Shown here: piece after piece, positions 47,323 to 57,634 of the stretch
Layout: each line of letters begins with the position of its first letter
How positions within the stretch are numbered: the stretch's first letter is position 1
From: Cedecea davisae DSM 4568
GTDB taxonomy: Bacteria > Pseudomonadota > Gammaproteobacteria > Enterobacterales > Enterobacteriaceae
Reading direction: 5' to 3'
Assembly (NCBI RefSeq): GCF_000412335.2
Contig: NZ_KE161030.1
Location: forward strand, 3,898,626 to 3,962,625
DNA length: 64,000 bases
Made by a program: the position numbers and the translations under genes
The notes under the pieces: model-generated
Databases searched by the model: none
Told to the model about the DNA's origin: nothing
Seen by the model: the letters and a program-made list of their open reading frames with translations, nothing else

Positions 47323-47341
47323 AATACACACTAATACACAC
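47323..47341. repeat. 10-bp-period direct repeat upstream of hicA
   Basis: AATACACAC occurs at 47323-47331 and 47333-47341, one helical turn apart, in the 60-bp gap between yggR and hicA. It is a candidate operator for HicB. Confidence 0.45.
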
Positions 47342-47358
47342 AAAAGCAATAAAAGCGT

Positions 47359-48384
47359 TCAAAATATCTTCTCCCATAGCCCGCCGACTGCCCGGTCATC
47401 TTCAGCAATTTTTCCTTCACGCAGCCGCTGCGCCTCGCTTTGGGAAAAATTCTGCATGCCGTGCTGCTGGCCGGTTTGCAGCGCGCCCGGTAGCTGATGG
47501 GTTTTACCTTCGCGTATCAAATTAGCCACTGCCGGGGTGTTCACCAGCAGTTCGTACAGCGCCACCCTTCCGCCGCCGCTGGCGGCTACCAGTTTCTGCG
47601 CCAGCACCGCTTTCAGGCTGCCGGCAAGCTGGGTGCGAATCAGGCTTTTCTCTTCGGCCGGGAAAACGTCAACCAGCCTCTCAACCGCCTGCGTAGCTCC
47701 GCGTGTGTGCAGAGTGGCTAATACCAGATGCCCGGTTTCGGCAGCGGTAAGTGCGAGGCGAATGGTTTCGCTGTCCCGCAGTTCACCCAGCAGGATAACG
47801 TCGGGATCTTCCCTCAGAGCGGCCTTAAGCCCGGCCGCAAAGTTCTCACAGTGGCTTCCTGGCTCGCGCTGCTGGATAAGGCATCTGGCGGAGGAGTGAA
47901 TAAATTCAATCGGGTCTTCGAGCGTTAAAACATGGTAATCAGCGTGGTGATTCAGATGCTGGATCATTGCCGCAAGCGTGGTGGACTTGCCGCTCCCCGT
48001 CGCGCCGGTGACCAACACAAGCCCCTCCTGCTCCTGTAAAAGCCGGGCAACAAGCGCCGGAGTGCCAATCTCTTCGAGAGACGGGCAGGATGATGCCAGC
48101 AGGCGAAGCGCCAGAGAGTACCCCTCACGCTGGCGAAAAGCGTTAGCACGCAGGCGGAGACCGCTCTCAAGCGTGAGGGCAAAATCAAGCTGCCCTGTTT
48201 GTTCTAGCTGCCGCCGCTGCTCTTCGACAAGCCAGATATTAAGGAGCGACTCAACCTCAGGGGCCGCTTCCGGGCATAGCTCCAGCCTGCCACATCTTCG
48301 CCAGCGCGGCGGTTGACTCGCGCACAGGTGTAGATCGGAGACATTATGCTTTACACTAAGGGCCACAATTTCTTCGATATCCAT
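47359..48384 (-). CDS. yggR: PilT/GspE-family ATPase YggR
   Basis: Twitching-motility-type secretion ATPase; its role in enterobacteria without a PilT-driven pilus at this locus is unclear. The product is 341 aa. Motifs are Walker A GATGSGKST, Asp box TLEDPIEFIH, Walker B DVILLGELRD and His box HLVLATLHTRGA. I chose MDIEEIVALSVKHN; an in-frame start four codons upstream exists. It is divergent from yggS, 17 bp away. Confidence 0.93.
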   Translation of the reverse strand: MDIEEIVALSVKHNVSDLHLCASQPPRWRRCGRLELCPEAAPEVESLLNIWLVEEQRRQLEQTGQLDFALTLESGLRLRANAFRQREGYSLALRLLASSCPSLEEIGTPALVARLLQEQEGLVLVTGATGSGKSTTLAAMIQHLNHHADYHVLTLEDPIEFIHSSARCLIQQREPGSHCENFAAGLKAALREDPDVILLGELRDSETIRLALTAAETGHLVLATLHTRGATQAVERLVDVFPAEEKSLIRTQLAGSLKAVLAQKLVAASGGGRVALYELLVNTPAVANLIREGKTHQLPGALQTGQQHGMQNFSQSEAQRLREGKIAEDDRAVGGLWEKIF

Positions 48385-48401
48385 ATCACTCTCCAACGAT
48401 C

Positions 48402-49106
48402 ATGAATGAGATAGCGCACAATCTGGCACAGGTTCACGGGAAGATCTCAGCCGCTGCGGCACGCTGCGGCCGATCCCCCGAAGAAGTTACTCTGCTTGCA
48501 GTAAGCAAAACCAAGCCTGCGAGCGCCATCGCAGAAGCGATTGCGGCGGGGCATTCTGCCTTTGGCGAAAACTATGTTCAGGAAGGTGTGGATAAAATTC
48601 ACCACTTTGCTGAGCAGGGCGTTGAAGGGCTGGAGTGGCACTTTATCGGGCCGTTGCAGTCGAATAAAAGTCGCCTGGTGGCGGAGAATTTTGACTGGTG
48701 CCATACCGTTGACCGGCTGCGTATTGCCAGCCGTTTAAGCGAGCAGCGCCCGCCAAACCTGCCGCCTTTAAATGTGCTGATTCAGGTAAATATCAGCGAT
48801 GAGCAGAGCAAGTCCGGCATCGCGTTAAGCGAGCTGGAACAGCTGGCAGCAGAAGTCGCTGCCCTGCCGGGCCTGACGCTGCGGGGGCTGATGGCCATCC
48901 CGGCTCCGGAACCCGATTACGAGCGCCAGTTTGCCGTCTGCCGCCAGATGGCGGAGGCCTGCGAAGCGCTTAAACACCGTTACCCAACGGTAGATACATT
49001 ATCTCTGGGCATGACCGATGACATGGAAGCCGCGATAGCCGCAGGCAGCACCATGGTGCGCATTGGAACCGCTATTTTCGGCGCGCGGGATTATTCCGCT
49101 CGTTAA
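48402..49106 (+). CDS. yggS: PLP homeostasis protein YggS
   Basis: PLP-binding protein of the PLPBP/YBL036C family, involved in vitamin B6 and amino acid homeostasis without known catalysis. The product is 234 aa as in E. coli. The PLP lysine is in LLAVSKTKPA near residue 36. Other conserved segments are FGENYVQEG, WHFIGPLQSNK and TLSLGMTDDMEAAI. Confidence 0.96.
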   Translation: MNEIAHNLAQVHGKISAAAARCGRSPEEVTLLAVSKTKPASAIAEAIAAGHSAFGENYVQEGVDKIHHFAEQGVEGLEWHFIGPLQSNKSRLVAENFDWCHTVDRLRIASRLSEQRPPNLPPLNVLIQVNISDEQSKSGIALSELEQLAAEVAALPGLTLRGLMAIPAPEPDYERQFAVCRQMAEACEALKHRYPTVDTLSLGMTDDMEAAIAAGSTMVRIGTAIFGARDYSAR

Positions 49107-49130
49107 TCACCATCATTTTTGAGGAACACC

Positions 49131-49685
49131 ATGCTAACGTTGACTTTCCTGGTCAAAACCCTGATTGAGCTTTACGTAATGGTGCTGCTTATCCGCATCT
49201 GGATGCAGTGGGCGCGCTGTGATTTCTACAATCCGTTTGCCCAATTTATTGTAAAAATTACCCAGCCCGTTATCGGGCCGCTGCGCCGTGTTATTCCGTC
49301 AATCGGGCCGATTGATACATCGTCCCTGCTGGTGGCTTTTATTCTCACCACGCTTAAGTACCCGATTCTGCTGCTGATTCAGTCCGGCGGCCTTTCGCTG
49401 GATCCGTTTAATTTAGTCATCGGCGTGCTGTCGCTGCTGAAATCCGCCGGTACGCTGGTATTTTGGGTGATTATTATCCGCTCTCTGATGAGCTGGATAA
49501 GCCAGGGCCGCAGCCCGGTTGAATATGTGCTGATGCAGTTGACCGAGCCGATGATGGCGCCAATCCGCCGTATTTTGCCTGCTATGGGCGGCATCGACTT
49601 CTCGGCAATGGTGGTCATTCTTATCCTCTATGCGCTGAACTACCTCGGTATGGATCTGTTCCCGGGTCTCTGGTACGCGCTTTGA
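49131..49685 (+). CDS. yggT: YggT-family inner-membrane protein
   Basis: Membrane protein with two tandem YggT repeats, each a hydrophobic hairpin ending in an amphipathic stretch ([19 protein letters not shown] and [19 protein letters not shown]). The product is 184 aa from the ATG at 49131; a TTG four codons upstream gives 188. GAGG sits 7 nt before the ATG. Family members affect osmotic stress and membrane organisation. It overlaps yggU by 4 bp. Confidence 0.93.
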   Translation: MLTLTFLVKTLIELYVMVLLIRIWMQWARCDFYNPFAQFIVKITQPVIGPLRRVIPSIGPIDTSSLLVAFILTTLKYPILLLIQSGGLSLDPFNLVIGVLSLLKSAGTLVFWVIIIRSLMSWISQGRSPVEYVLMQLTEPMMAPIRRILPAMGGIDFSAMVVILILYALNYLGMDLFPGLWYAL

Positions 49686-49981
49686 GTCCAGTGACTCAAC
49701 TGCCCGACGGGCTGGTGCTAAGGCTGTATATTCAGCCGAAGGCCAGCCGCGACAGCCTGGTTGGCGTGCATGGCGACGAATTAAAAGTCGCCATCACCGC
49801 TCCGCCGGTTGACGGGCAGGCCAATGCCCACCTGGTGAAGTTCCTCGCAAAGCAGTTCCGGGTCGCTAAAGGCCAGGTGGTGATAGAGAAAGGTGACCTT
49901 GGCCGCCATAAACAAGTTAAAATTATTGGCCCGCAGCAAATCCCGACGGAAGTCGCGGCATTGATTGAACCCCTCGAATAA
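49682..49981 (+). CDS. yggU: DUF167 protein YggU
   Basis: Small conserved protein of unknown function. The product is 99 aa from a TTG overlapping the yggT stop, or 96 aa from a GTG at 49691, the usual family length. Conserved core [18 protein letters not shown] and [20 protein letters not shown] identify the DUF167 fold. It is translationally coupled to yggT and followed by rdgB. Confidence 0.93.
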   Translation: MSPVTQLPDGLVLRLYIQPKASRDSLVGVHGDELKVAITAPPVDGQANAHLVKFLAKQFRVAKGQVVIEKGDLGRHKQVKIIGPQQIPTEVAALIEPLE

Positions 49982-49995
49982 ATACAGGATTCGCT

Positions 49996-50589
49996 ATGCA
50001 AAAAGTCGTATTAGCTACCGGGAACGCCGGTAAAGTGCGTGAACTCGCCAGCCTGCTGGCGGATTTTGGCCTCGACGTGGTGGCACAAACCGAGCTGAAC
50101 GTAGAGTCGGTGGAAGAGACCGGACTGACCTTTATTGAGAACGCCATTCTGAAGGCTCGCCACGCGGCTAAAGTTACCGGGCTACCGGCGCTTGCCGACG
50201 ACTCCGGCCTGGCGGTGGACGCGCTGGGCGGCGCGCCGGGCATTTATTCCGCACGCTATGCGGGTGAAGAGGCAACCGACCAGCAGAATCTTGAGAAGCT
50301 GCTGGTTGCCCTGAAAGATGTACCCGACGATGAACGCCAGGCTCAGTTCCACTGCGTGCTGGTGTATATGCGCCACGCCGAAGACCCAACGCCGCTGGTG
50401 TTCCACGGCAGCTGGCCGGGCGTTATCGCCCAGACATCGGCAGGCCAGGGCGGCTTTGGCTACGATCCTATTTTCTATGTTCCGTCCGCAGGTAAAACGG
50501 CGGCGGAGCTGACCCGCGAAGAAAAGAGCGCGATTTCCCATCGTGGGCAAGCGCTGAAACTGTTACTGGAAGCAATGCGTAATGGCTAA
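49996..50589 (+). CDS. rdgB: XTP/dITP pyrophosphatase RdgB
   Basis: House-cleaning enzyme that hydrolyses dITP, XTP and other non-canonical purine nucleotides. The product is 197 aa as in E. coli. Motifs are [13 protein letters not shown], the metal-binding [20 protein letters not shown], and [12 protein letters not shown], with SHRGQA near the end. It overlaps hemW by 8 bp. Confidence 0.97.
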   Translation: MQKVVLATGNAGKVRELASLLADFGLDVVAQTELNVESVEETGLTFIENAILKARHAAKVTGLPALADDSGLAVDALGGAPGIYSARYAGEEATDQQNLEKLLVALKDVPDDERQAQFHCVLVYMRHAEDPTPLVFHGSWPGVIAQTSAGQGGFGYDPIFYVPSAGKTAAELTREEKSAISHRGQALKLLLEAMRNG

Positions 50590-51718
50590 TTTGCCACCCC
50601 TGAGTCTCTACATTCACATCCCCTGGTGCGTACAGAAGTGCCCGTACTGTGACTTCAACTCCCACGCGCTAAAGGGCGACGTGCCGCACGAAGAATACGT
50701 TGGCCATCTGCTACGTGACCTGGACTGCGATGTGCCGCTGGCACAAGGGCGTGAAATAAAGACCATTTTTATCGGTGGCGGTACGCCAAGCCTGCTCTCC
50801 AGCGAGGCCATGCAGATGTTGCTGGACGGCGTTCGTTCGCGCTTAAAACTGGCAGATGACGCGGAAATCACCATGGAAGCCAACCCCGGCACGGTAGAAG
50901 CCGACCGCTTTGTTGGCTACCAGAAAGCGGGCGTGAACCGAATTTCCATCGGCGTGCAGAGCTTCAGCGAGCCGAAACTAAAACGCCTCGGGCGCATTCA
51001 CGACTCAGGTGAAGCGAAAAGAGCGGCAAACCTTGCCAGCGGTCTCGGCCTGCGCAGCTTTAACCTGGACCTGATGCACGGCCTGCCGGACCAGTCTCTG
51101 GAAGAAGCACTGGACGATTTGCGCCAGGCGATTGAACTGAATCCCCCACACCTTTCCTGGTATCAGCTGACGATTGAACCGAATACGCTGTTTAGCTCAC
51201 GGCCGCCAAAATTGCCGGATGACGATGCGCTGTGGGATATCTTCGAGCAGGGCGATAAGCTGCTAACCGCTGCGGGCTACCGGCAATATGAAACCTCGGC
51301 CTATGCAAAACCGGGTTACCAGTGCCAGCACAACCTGAATTACTGGCGCTTTGGTGACTATCTCGGCATCGGCTGCGGCGCTCACGGCAAAGTGACGTTC
51401 CCGGATGGGCGTATTATGCGTACCGCCAAAACTCGCCATCCTCGCGGCTATATGGAAGGGAAATATCTCGATCGCCAGCACGACGTGGCGCTGGAAGATA
51501 AGCCGTTTGAGTTCTTTATGAACCGCTTCCGCCTGCTGGAAGCTGCGCCTCGCAGCGAATTCACGCTGTATACCGGGCTGGATGAAGCGACAATTCGCCC
51601 GCAGCTGGATGAGGCGATGGCGAAAAACTATATGACTGAAACGGATGAGTACTGGCAGATAACCGAGCACGGGAAGCTGTTTTTAAACTCCCTGCTTGAA
51701 CTGTTCCTTGCCGAGTAA
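50582..51718 (+). CDS. hemW: radical SAM heme chaperone HemW
   Basis: Coproporphyrinogen III oxidase-like radical SAM protein that acts as a heme chaperone. The product is 378 aa as in E. coli. The [4Fe-4S] motif is [10 protein letters not shown] (CxxxCxxC). [18 protein letters not shown] and [12 protein letters not shown] mark the SAM barrel. Its start overlaps rdgB. A GC-rich hairpin (51733-51754) separates it from convergent ansB. Confidence 0.97.
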   Translation: MANLPPLSLYIHIPWCVQKCPYCDFNSHALKGDVPHEEYVGHLLRDLDCDVPLAQGREIKTIFIGGGTPSLLSSEAMQMLLDGVRSRLKLADDAEITMEANPGTVEADRFVGYQKAGVNRISIGVQSFSEPKLKRLGRIHDSGEAKRAANLASGLGLRSFNLDLMHGLPDQSLEEALDDLRQAIELNPPHLSWYQLTIEPNTLFSSRPPKLPDDDALWDIFEQGDKLLTAAGYRQYETSAYAKPGYQCQHNLNYWRFGDYLGIGCGAHGKVTFPDGRIMRTAKTRHPRGYMEGKYLDRQHDVALEDKPFEFFMNRFRLLEAAPRSEFTLYTGLDEATIRPQLDEAMAKNYMTETDEYWQITEHGKLFLNSLLELFLAE

Positions 51719-51732
51719 CCTCTTCCTGTGAT

Positions 51733-51754
51733 GCCCTGGCTGGACGGCCAGGGC
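51733..51754. terminator. hairpin between hemW and ansB
   Basis: GCCCTGGC/GCCAGGGC forms an 8-bp perfect stem in the 47-bp gap between convergent stops. There is no T-run on either side, so termination efficiency is uncertain. Confidence 0.45.
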
Positions 51755-51765
51755 GGGCGTACGGA

Positions 51766-52812
51766 TCAGTACTGGTTAAACATTTCCTGAATTTGCTTCG
51801 GATCTTTGGTTTTAGTCAGCGCCAGCTGCAACAGCACGCGGGCTTTTTGCGGGTTCAGCGAACCAGAGGCGACAAAACCATACTTCCCATCATCCACTTC
51901 CGCATCACGGGTGGTGTAACCTGTCGGCACTCGCGATGAGCGAACCACAACGGTCCCCTCGTGCGCGGCGGTCGCAAGAGTATCGAACACGGTCTTATAC
52001 AGGTTACCGTTGCCCACACCGGCGCTAACGATCCCTTCATAGCCAGCGTCCACCAGCGCTTTCACCGGCAGGTCAGAGGCATTAGCATAGTTATAGATAA
52101 TACCCACCTTCGGCAGCTCGCTCAGCGTCGATACGTCAAACGGCGTGGACGTTGTGTGCTTACGCGCCGGAGTGCGTTGATAGTCAATTTTGCCATTATG
52201 GATATAGCCCAGCGGACCAAAGTTGACTGACTTGAACGTCGCAACATCCGTAGTACTGGTTTTGGTGACGTCACGCCCATCCAGCACGGTATCATTCATT
52301 ACGACCATCACCCCACGGTTGGCAGACTGCGGGTCAACGGCCGCGACCACCGCGTTATAGAGGTTAAATGGGCCATCGGCGCTCATCGAGGTCGACGGAC
52401 GCATCGCGCCTACCAGAACCACCGGCTTATTACATTTCACCGTGAGATCGAGGAAATAGGCGGTTTCCTCCATCGTGTCCGTACCGTGGGTAATAACAAA
52501 TCCATCGGTTTTATCGCAGTCGGTGTTAATTTTCTTCGCCAGCGTCAGCCAGACCCGATCGTTCATATCCTGCGAACCGATATTAACGACCTGCTCGCCC
52601 TTCACCACCGCCAGATCTTTTAGCTGCGGTACCGCGTTAACCAAATTCTCTACGCCGACTTTACCGGCGGTGTAATTAGATTTCGTTGCCGAATCACCGC
52701 CTCCGGCAATAGTGCCGCCGGTTGCCAAAATAGTGACATGAGGCAAAGCAAGGGCTGCACCGCTGAACCCCATAACTACTGTGAGAAGCGCCATTTTTCC
52801 AAAAAACTTCAT
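51766..52812 (-). CDS. ansB: periplasmic L-asparaginase II
   Basis: High-affinity asparaginase, anaerobically induced in E. coli. The product is 348 aa as in E. coli. A signal peptide ends at ALA near residue 22. Catalytic threonines are in ILATGGTIAGG and ITHGTDTMEET, and DGPFNLYNA with GVMVVMNDT are family-typical. The 339-bp upstream gap contains a 22-bp palindrome but no clear FNR site. Confidence 0.97.
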   Translation of the reverse strand: MKFFGKMALLTVVMGFSGAALALPHVTILATGGTIAGGGDSATKSNYTAGKVGVENLVNAVPQLKDLAVVKGEQVVNIGSQDMNDRVWLTLAKKINTDCDKTDGFVITHGTDTMEETAYFLDLTVKCNKPVVLVGAMRPSTSMSADGPFNLYNAVVAAVDPQSANRGVMVVMNDTVLDGRDVTKTSTTDVATFKSVNFGPLGYIHNGKIDYQRTPARKHTTSTPFDVSTLSELPKVGIIYNYANASDLPVKALVDAGYEGIVSAGVGNGNLYKTVFDTLATAAHEGTVVVRSSRVPTGYTTRDAEVDDGKYGFVASGSLNPQKARVLLQLALTKTKDPKQIQEMFNQY

Positions 52813-52901
52813 TTTAATTCTCCAGTTATGTGAATTTGCCGCATTATCCCAGCATCAAAGATGAATAATGTGACTACAGCCCATTAACCAGATAAACGCT
52901 C

Positions 52902-52923
52902 TCTAATAATCACGATTATTAGA
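52902..52923. promoter_or_regulatory. 22-bp perfect palindrome upstream of ansB
   Basis: TCTAATAATC-AC-GATTATTAGA has 10-bp perfect arms and lies 90 bp upstream of ansB. It is a likely protein-binding site of unknown identity. The rest of the 52813-53151 gap holds hairpins near 53080-53150 and no supported gene. Confidence 0.5.
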
Positions 52924-53151
52924 TACAGAAACCAATAAAAGGAAAATATTAATAAATAGCAGGAAGCGGGATTCCATTTTTTATCTTTTGCGCTGACGGG
53001 AAAAAGTGTTGGTTCTTATATTGTCGATATGTCTGTTACAAAGCCATGCTTAGCGGATAAGCCAGGATAACTGAAAAGGCGGAGTTCAGTTCTGCGGGTA
53101 AACCGAACAGCCGCCATGTTGGAACCGGCCGGGAGAGAGCCGGCCTCTGGA

Positions 53152-53868
53152 TTACTTAAGCCCGCTCACCAGCGCCTTGCGGCTCTGCTCGAGGGTGATC
53201 ACGCGGTCACACACATCTTTACCGAACCTCTGAAAATCCGCTTCCTGATTATTCCACTCTTTCTGAATAGCGGTTTGCAGCCCGCCCAGGCTACCCAGCA
53301 CGCCCTGCAACGGGTTACCGCCGCCCTTCAGAACCGCCTGCGCGCCCATTTCGTTAATGCTGTCCTGCAAAATCCCGCCCAGCGCCTGGTTCACCAGCTG
53401 CTGCCCATCCGCCCGCACCTGATCGATAGCTTTATAGTGGAAGGTCAAACCATCCTGGCGGCGTTCGATAATGCGATTCATCTGCTCTTTGAGCTGAGCA
53501 TCCAGCTTGGTCAGACGGCCGCGCATGCTGCTGCTTTCGCCCACCTCTTTAGCAATAATGCCGTCCAGCGCGATGCGGCTTTTCTCCACCCGCGAGCGAG
53601 CGCCGTTATCGATCCACGGAAGATCCGCGCGCAGAGATTTCTGATAATTCAGCGCCTGTTGGCGTTGGGCGGCGTTCAGCGTTTTCTGCGCGCCGTTGAA
53701 TTGAACGCTACCGTCAGGGGCAATAACCAGATTACCGTTCTCGCCAACGACCTGAACGGACTGCGGGCTGATAACCACGTCATCACGCGGGTTCACGCTG
53801 CACTGATAGTCTGCGTGCGCCGAGGCGGCGGTTACCAGCAGCGCGCCTAAAAGAAGCTTACGGATCAT
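53152..53868 (-). CDS. yggN: DUF2884 periplasmic protein YggN
   Basis: Exported protein of unknown function. The product is 238 aa with a signal peptide (LLLGALLVTAASAHA, cleavage near residue 19). The body is largely helical (KLDAQLKEQMNRIIERRQDG), as in the DUF2884 family. It lies between ansB and yggL as in E. coli. Confidence 0.92.
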   Translation of the reverse strand: MIRKLLLGALLVTAASAHADYQCSVNPRDDVVISPQSVQVVGENGNLVIAPDGSVQFNGAQKTLNAAQRQQALNYQKSLRADLPWIDNGARSRVEKSRIALDGIIAKEVGESSSMRGRLTKLDAQLKEQMNRIIERRQDGLTFHYKAIDQVRADGQQLVNQALGGILQDSINEMGAQAVLKGGGNPLQGVLGSLGGLQTAIQKEWNNQEADFQRFGKDVCDRVITLEQSRKALVSGLK

Positions 53869-53893
53869 GTTTTCTCCTGAAAATTCAGCTCCT

Positions 53894-53928
53894 GAAAAAA
53901 AGGCCGGTTAATTAACCAGCCTGTTTTT
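53894..53928. terminator. bidirectional terminator between yggL and yggN
   Basis: The hairpin GGCCGGTTAATTAACCAGCC (53902-53921) is flanked by A6-7 on the left and TGTTTTTT on the right. On the minus strand it ends with TTTTTTT, 16 bp after the yggL stop. Confidence 0.85.
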
Positions 53929-53937
53929 TGCTAATGC

Positions 53938-54264
53938 TTAATCCCACCAGACGTCGAACAGATCGCTGATGCGAATATCTTCGAGCTTGCGCTCTTCAAG
54001 CCATTTACGAATTTGCGCCTGATGCTCTTCGGTGCATTTGCCTATCTCTTCCATGCACACCAGCCCTTCCCAGGCCAGATAACCGCTGCCGTCAAACGCC
54101 AGTTTGTTTGGCGCAATGACTTCGGCGATCAGCTCGTCCACGGTTTTATCAATTTGCTCTTCGGAAGTGCCCTCCGGGAAGCGCCAGGCAATAGAGAAAC
54201 CCAGTTCCTGGAACTCTTCGATATGCATTTTCTTACGCAGACGACGGCTACGATTCTTTGCCAT
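53938..54264 (-). CDS. yggL: DUF469 protein YggL
   Basis: Small conserved protein; the E. coli homologue has been linked to ribosome assembly. The product is 108 aa as in E. coli, from [19 protein letters not shown]. The basic N terminus and acidic C terminus (LEDIRISDLFDVWWD) are family-like. Its start overlaps the trmB stop by one base, so the pair is coupled. Confidence 0.94.
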   Translation of the reverse strand: MAKNRSRRLRKKMHIEEFQELGFSIAWRFPEGTSEEQIDKTVDELIAEVIAPNKLAFDGSGYLAWEGLVCMEEIGKCTEEHQAQIRKWLEERKLEDIRISDLFDVWWD

Positions 54265-54983
54265 TATTTCACCCTCTCGAACATTAAGTCCCATACGCCG
54301 TGGCCAAGACGATGGCCACGTTGTTCAAATTTGGTCACCGGTCGCGTGTCCGGACGCGGTACGTAGTCGTTGCTCTCCGATTGGTTTTTATACCCTTCGA
54401 TAGAGGACATCACTTCGAGCATATGTTCGGCATAAGGTTCCCAGTCGGTTGCCATATGGAACACGCCGCCCAGCTTCAGCTTGCGTTTCACCAGGTCGGC
54501 AAACGGAGCCTGAACGATACGGCGTTTATTATGGCGCGCTTTGTGCCATGGATCAGGGAAAAACAGCTGAACCATGGTCAGAGAATTGTCAGGAATCATG
54601 TTTTCCAGCACTTCTACCGCATCGTGGCACATTACGCGCAGGTTCTCTACGCCAGCTTCATGCGCGGTGCTCAGGCAGGCGCCCACGCCCGGCGAGTGCA
54701 CTTCAATTCCGAGGTAGTTGTGCATCGGGTTCGCCTGCGCCATCGCCACCAGCGAAGTTCCCATACCAAAGCCTATCTCCAGCGTGACCGGCGCTTCACG
54801 GCCAAACAGGGTGCCAAAATCGGCTGGTTCGGCCTGGAACTCAACGCCCATCACCGGCCAGTAGTTATCCAGCGCATGCTGCTGGCCCTTCGTCAGACGC
54901 CCCTGGCGACGAACAAAGCTGCGGATACGGCGCAGCACGCGGCCTTCTTCATTAAATTCCGGTGAAATGACGTCATTCTTCAT
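54264..54983 (-). CDS. trmB: tRNA (guanine-46-N7) methyltransferase
   Basis: Class I SAM methyltransferase making m7G46 in tRNA. The product is 239 aa as in E. coli. The SAM motif is [15 protein letters not shown], followed by [12 protein letters not shown], the catalytic-region [16 protein letters not shown] and [11 protein letters not shown] chose the ATG of [11 protein letters not shown]; an in-frame start at 55031 would add 16 residues into the mutY promoter region. Confidence 0.97.
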   Translation of the reverse strand: MKNDVISPEFNEEGRVLRRIRSFVRRQGRLTKGQQHALDNYWPVMGVEFQAEPADFGTLFGREAPVTLEIGFGMGTSLVAMAQANPMHNYLGIEVHSPGVGACLSTAHEAGVENLRVMCHDAVEVLENMIPDNSLTMVQLFFPDPWHKARHNKRRIVQAPFADLVKRKLKLGGVFHMATDWEPYAEHMLEVMSSIEGYKNQSESNDYVPRPDTRPVTKFEQRGHRLGHGVWDLMFERVK

Positions 54984-55138
54984 GATTTCGTTAACGCTTC
55001 GCTTAGTGTTCGGGAAACGGGCATTATCCAAAGTTAAGCATGAGAAGCAAGCACAGGAAAGTTCCGGTTTACAGCTTTAACGCTCTGTGCTGGAATCGGC
55101 AGCCTTATTCACCCTTTGCCGGATGCCCAGCATTGACG

Positions 55139-56221
55139 ATGCAAGCGCCTCAATTTGCCCAACAGGTACTCGACTGGTACCACAAGTATGGGCGCAAAAC
55201 TCTGCCGTGGCAGCAGGAAAAAACGCCTTATAAAGTCTGGCTCTCGGAAGTGATGCTGCAACAAACGCAGGTCGCGACGGTTATCCCCTACTTTGAACGC
55301 TTTATGGCGCGCTTCCCAACCGTTACCGACCTCGCCAACGCTCCGCTGGATGAGGTGCTGCACCTGTGGACCGGCCTGGGCTATTACGCTCGTGCGCGCA
55401 ATCTGCACAAAGCCGCGCAGCAGGTTGCCGATAAACACGGTGGCGTGTTCCCGGAAACCTATGACGAAGTAGCCGACCTCCCGGGCGTTGGGCGTTCTAC
55501 AGCCGGAGCGATTCTTTCGCTTTCGCTGGGTAAACACTTCCCCATTCTGGACGGCAACGTTAAGCGCGTTTTGGCTCGCTGCTATACCGTTTCGGGCTGG
55601 CCGGGCAAAAAAGATGTTGAAAAACGCCTGTGGGAAATCAGCGAGCAGGTAACGCCGGCCAAAGGCGTTAGCCAGTTTAACCAGGCGATGATGGACCTGG
55701 GGGCGATGGTTTGCACTCGCTCAAAACCGAAATGCGAGCTTTGCCCCCTGAGCAACGGCTGCATGGCTTACGCCAACCATAGCTGGGCCAACTATCCCGG
55801 CAAAAAACCTAAGGTTACGCTGCCCGAGCGCACTGGCTATATGTTAATGATGCAACAGGGCGACGAGGTCTTCCTCGCTCAGCGCCCTGCCGTGGGCCTG
55901 TGGGGCGGGCTGTTCTGCTTCCCGCAATTTACGGACGAGCAGGCGCTGCATAACTGGCTGGAACAGCGGGGAATTCCATCGGATAATCTCACCCAGCTAA
56001 CCGCCTTCCGCCATACTTTCAGCCATTTCCATTTGGATATTGTGCCTATGTGGCTTCCGGTGTCGTCGCCGGGCGGCTGCATGGATGAAGGAGCGGCTCT
56101 CTGGTATAACTTAGCCCAGCCGCCATCCGTCGGACTGGCTGCTCCCGTGGAGCGCCTGTTACAACAATTACGCGTCGAACCGGTCGCTATAGCGCCCGTC
56201 CGAGCCGCAGAAGAGGATTAA
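55139..56221 (+). CDS. mutY: adenine DNA glycosylase
   Basis: Removes adenine mispaired with 8-oxoguanine. The product is 360 aa (E. coli 350). Active-site Glu is in [15 protein letters not shown], the HhH motif with Asp is [14 protein letters not shown], and the [4Fe-4S] cysteines are [17 protein letters not shown]. The C-terminal NUDT1-like domain recognises 8-oxoG. I chose [14 protein letters not shown]; 33 upstream in-frame codons are not family-like. Confidence 0.96.
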   Translation: MQAPQFAQQVLDWYHKYGRKTLPWQQEKTPYKVWLSEVMLQQTQVATVIPYFERFMARFPTVTDLANAPLDEVLHLWTGLGYYARARNLHKAAQQVADKHGGVFPETYDEVADLPGVGRSTAGAILSLSLGKHFPILDGNVKRVLARCYTVSGWPGKKDVEKRLWEISEQVTPAKGVSQFNQAMMDLGAMVCTRSKPKCELCPLSNGCMAYANHSWANYPGKKPKVTLPERTGYMLMMQQGDEVFLAQRPAVGLWGGLFCFPQFTDEQALHNWLEQRGIPSDNLTQLTAFRHTFSHFHLDIVPMWLPVSSPGGCMDEGAALWYNLAQPPSVGLAAPVERLLQQLRVEPVAIAPVRAAEED

Positions 56222-56223
56222 TA

Positions 56224-56499
56224 ATGAGCAGAACTATTTTTTGTACTTACCTGCAGCGCGATGCTGAAGGCCAGGATTTCCAGCTCTACCCTGGCGAGCT
56301 GGGCAAGCGAATCTATAACGAAATCTCTAAAGAAGCCTGGGCGCTGTGGCAGACTAAACAGACGATGCTTATCAACGAAAGAAAGATGAGCATGATGAAC
56401 CCGGAACACCGTAAAGAGCTGGAAAACGAGATGGTCAACTTCCTGTTTGAAGGGAAAGACGTCCACATCGAAGGCTTTACCCCGCCGGAAAAACAGTAA
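56224..56499 (+). CDS. yggX: oxidative damage protection protein YggX
   Basis: Small Fe(II)-trafficking protein that protects iron-sulfur enzymes. The product is 91 aa as in E. coli. The conserved Cys is in [14 protein letters not shown], followed by [13 protein letters not shown] and [13 protein letters not shown]. It starts 2 bp after mutY, so co-transcription with mutY and mltC is likely. Confidence 0.96.
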   Translation: MSRTIFCTYLQRDAEGQDFQLYPGELGKRIYNEISKEAWALWQTKQTMLINERKMSMMNPEHRKELENEMVNFLFEGKDVHIEGFTPPEKQ

Positions 56500-56542
56500 C
56501 CGTCGGCCTCTTTTTGCAAACACAACACGCATACACGGAATG

Positions 56543-57622
56543 ATGAAAAAACTTCTCGCGCTGGCCCTCGTGGCTCCGTTACTCATCTCCTGTTCCAGTA
56601 AAAGAGACGGTGATTCTTATAACGAAGCTTATATAAAGGACACCAACGGGTTTGATATTTTGATGGGGCAATTTGCTAACAACATCGAAAATATCTGGGG
56701 CATGAAAGAGGTGCTGATCGCCGGTCCTAAAGACTATGTCAAATATACCGATCAGTACCTGACCCGCAGCCACATTAACTTCGACGAAGGTACGATTACC
56801 GTTGAAACCATTGCGGGAACTGACCCGGCTGCGCACCTGCGCCAGGCCATCATTACCACCCTGCTGATGGGCGACGATCCGGGTTCTATCGACCTCTATT
56901 CCGACGCCAACGACGTGCTTATCTCCAAAGAGCCATTCCTTTACGGACAGGTGGTGGACAACACCGGGCAGCCTATTCGCTGGGAAGGTCGCGCGTCGAA
57001 ATTTGCCGACTACCTGCTAAAAACTCGTCTTCAGAGCCGCAGTACCGGCCTGAAAATCGTGTATAGCGTTACCATTAACCTGGTGCCAAACCACCTCGAT
57101 AAACGTGCCCATAAATACATCGGCATGGTGCGCAAAGCCTCGAAGAAATACGGCGTGGATGAGTCGCTGATTCTGGCAATCATGCAGACCGAATCGAGCT
57201 TTAACCCTTATGCGGTGAGCCACGCGGACGCACTGGGCCTGATGCAGGTTGTTCAGCACAGCGCCGGGGTAGATGTGTTTAAAGCGCAGGGGAAATGGGG
57301 TAAACCGAGCCGCAGCTATCTGTTCGATCCGGAGAGCAACATCGATACCGGCACCGCTTACCTGGCGATTTTGCAGAACAGCTATCTGGGGCAGATTGAT
57401 AACCCGACCTCACGCCGCTATGCGGTGATTACCGCCTATAACGGCGGCGCGGGCAGCGTGCTTAGAGTGTTCTCAAACGATAAGACTCAGGCGTTTAATC
57501 TGATCAACAGCATGGATCCGGGCGACGTTTACCAGACGCTGACCACACGCCATCCTTCTGCTGAGTCTCGCCATTATCTTTATAAGGTGAATACCGCGCA
57601 GAAGAGCTACCGTCGGCGATAG
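56543..57622 (+). CDS. mltC: membrane-bound lytic murein transglycosylase C
   Basis: Outer-membrane lipoprotein that cleaves peptidoglycan glycan strands. The product is 359 aa as in E. coli. The lipobox LLISC puts the lipidated cysteine at 17. The catalytic Glu is in [13 protein letters not shown], with GLMQV and the family end [11 protein letters not shown]. An ATG directly upstream (56540) is an alternative start. Confidence 0.96.
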   Translation: MKKLLALALVAPLLISCSSKRDGDSYNEAYIKDTNGFDILMGQFANNIENIWGMKEVLIAGPKDYVKYTDQYLTRSHINFDEGTITVETIAGTDPAAHLRQAIITTLLMGDDPGSIDLYSDANDVLISKEPFLYGQVVDNTGQPIRWEGRASKFADYLLKTRLQSRSTGLKIVYSVTINLVPNHLDKRAHKYIGMVRKASKKYGVDESLILAIMQTESSFNPYAVSHADALGLMQVVQHSAGVDVFKAQGKWGKPSRSYLFDPESNIDTGTAYLAILQNSYLGQIDNPTSRRYAVITAYNGGAGSVLRVFSNDKTQAFNLINSMDPGDVYQTLTTRHPSAESRHYLYKVNTAQKSYRRR

Positions 57623-57634
57623 TCCAGAACGTTA

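Noticed and set aside
47323..47341. CRISPR-like repeat
   Set aside because: Only two 9-bp units with a 1-bp spacer. No CRISPR array or cas gene was seen anywhere in the window.
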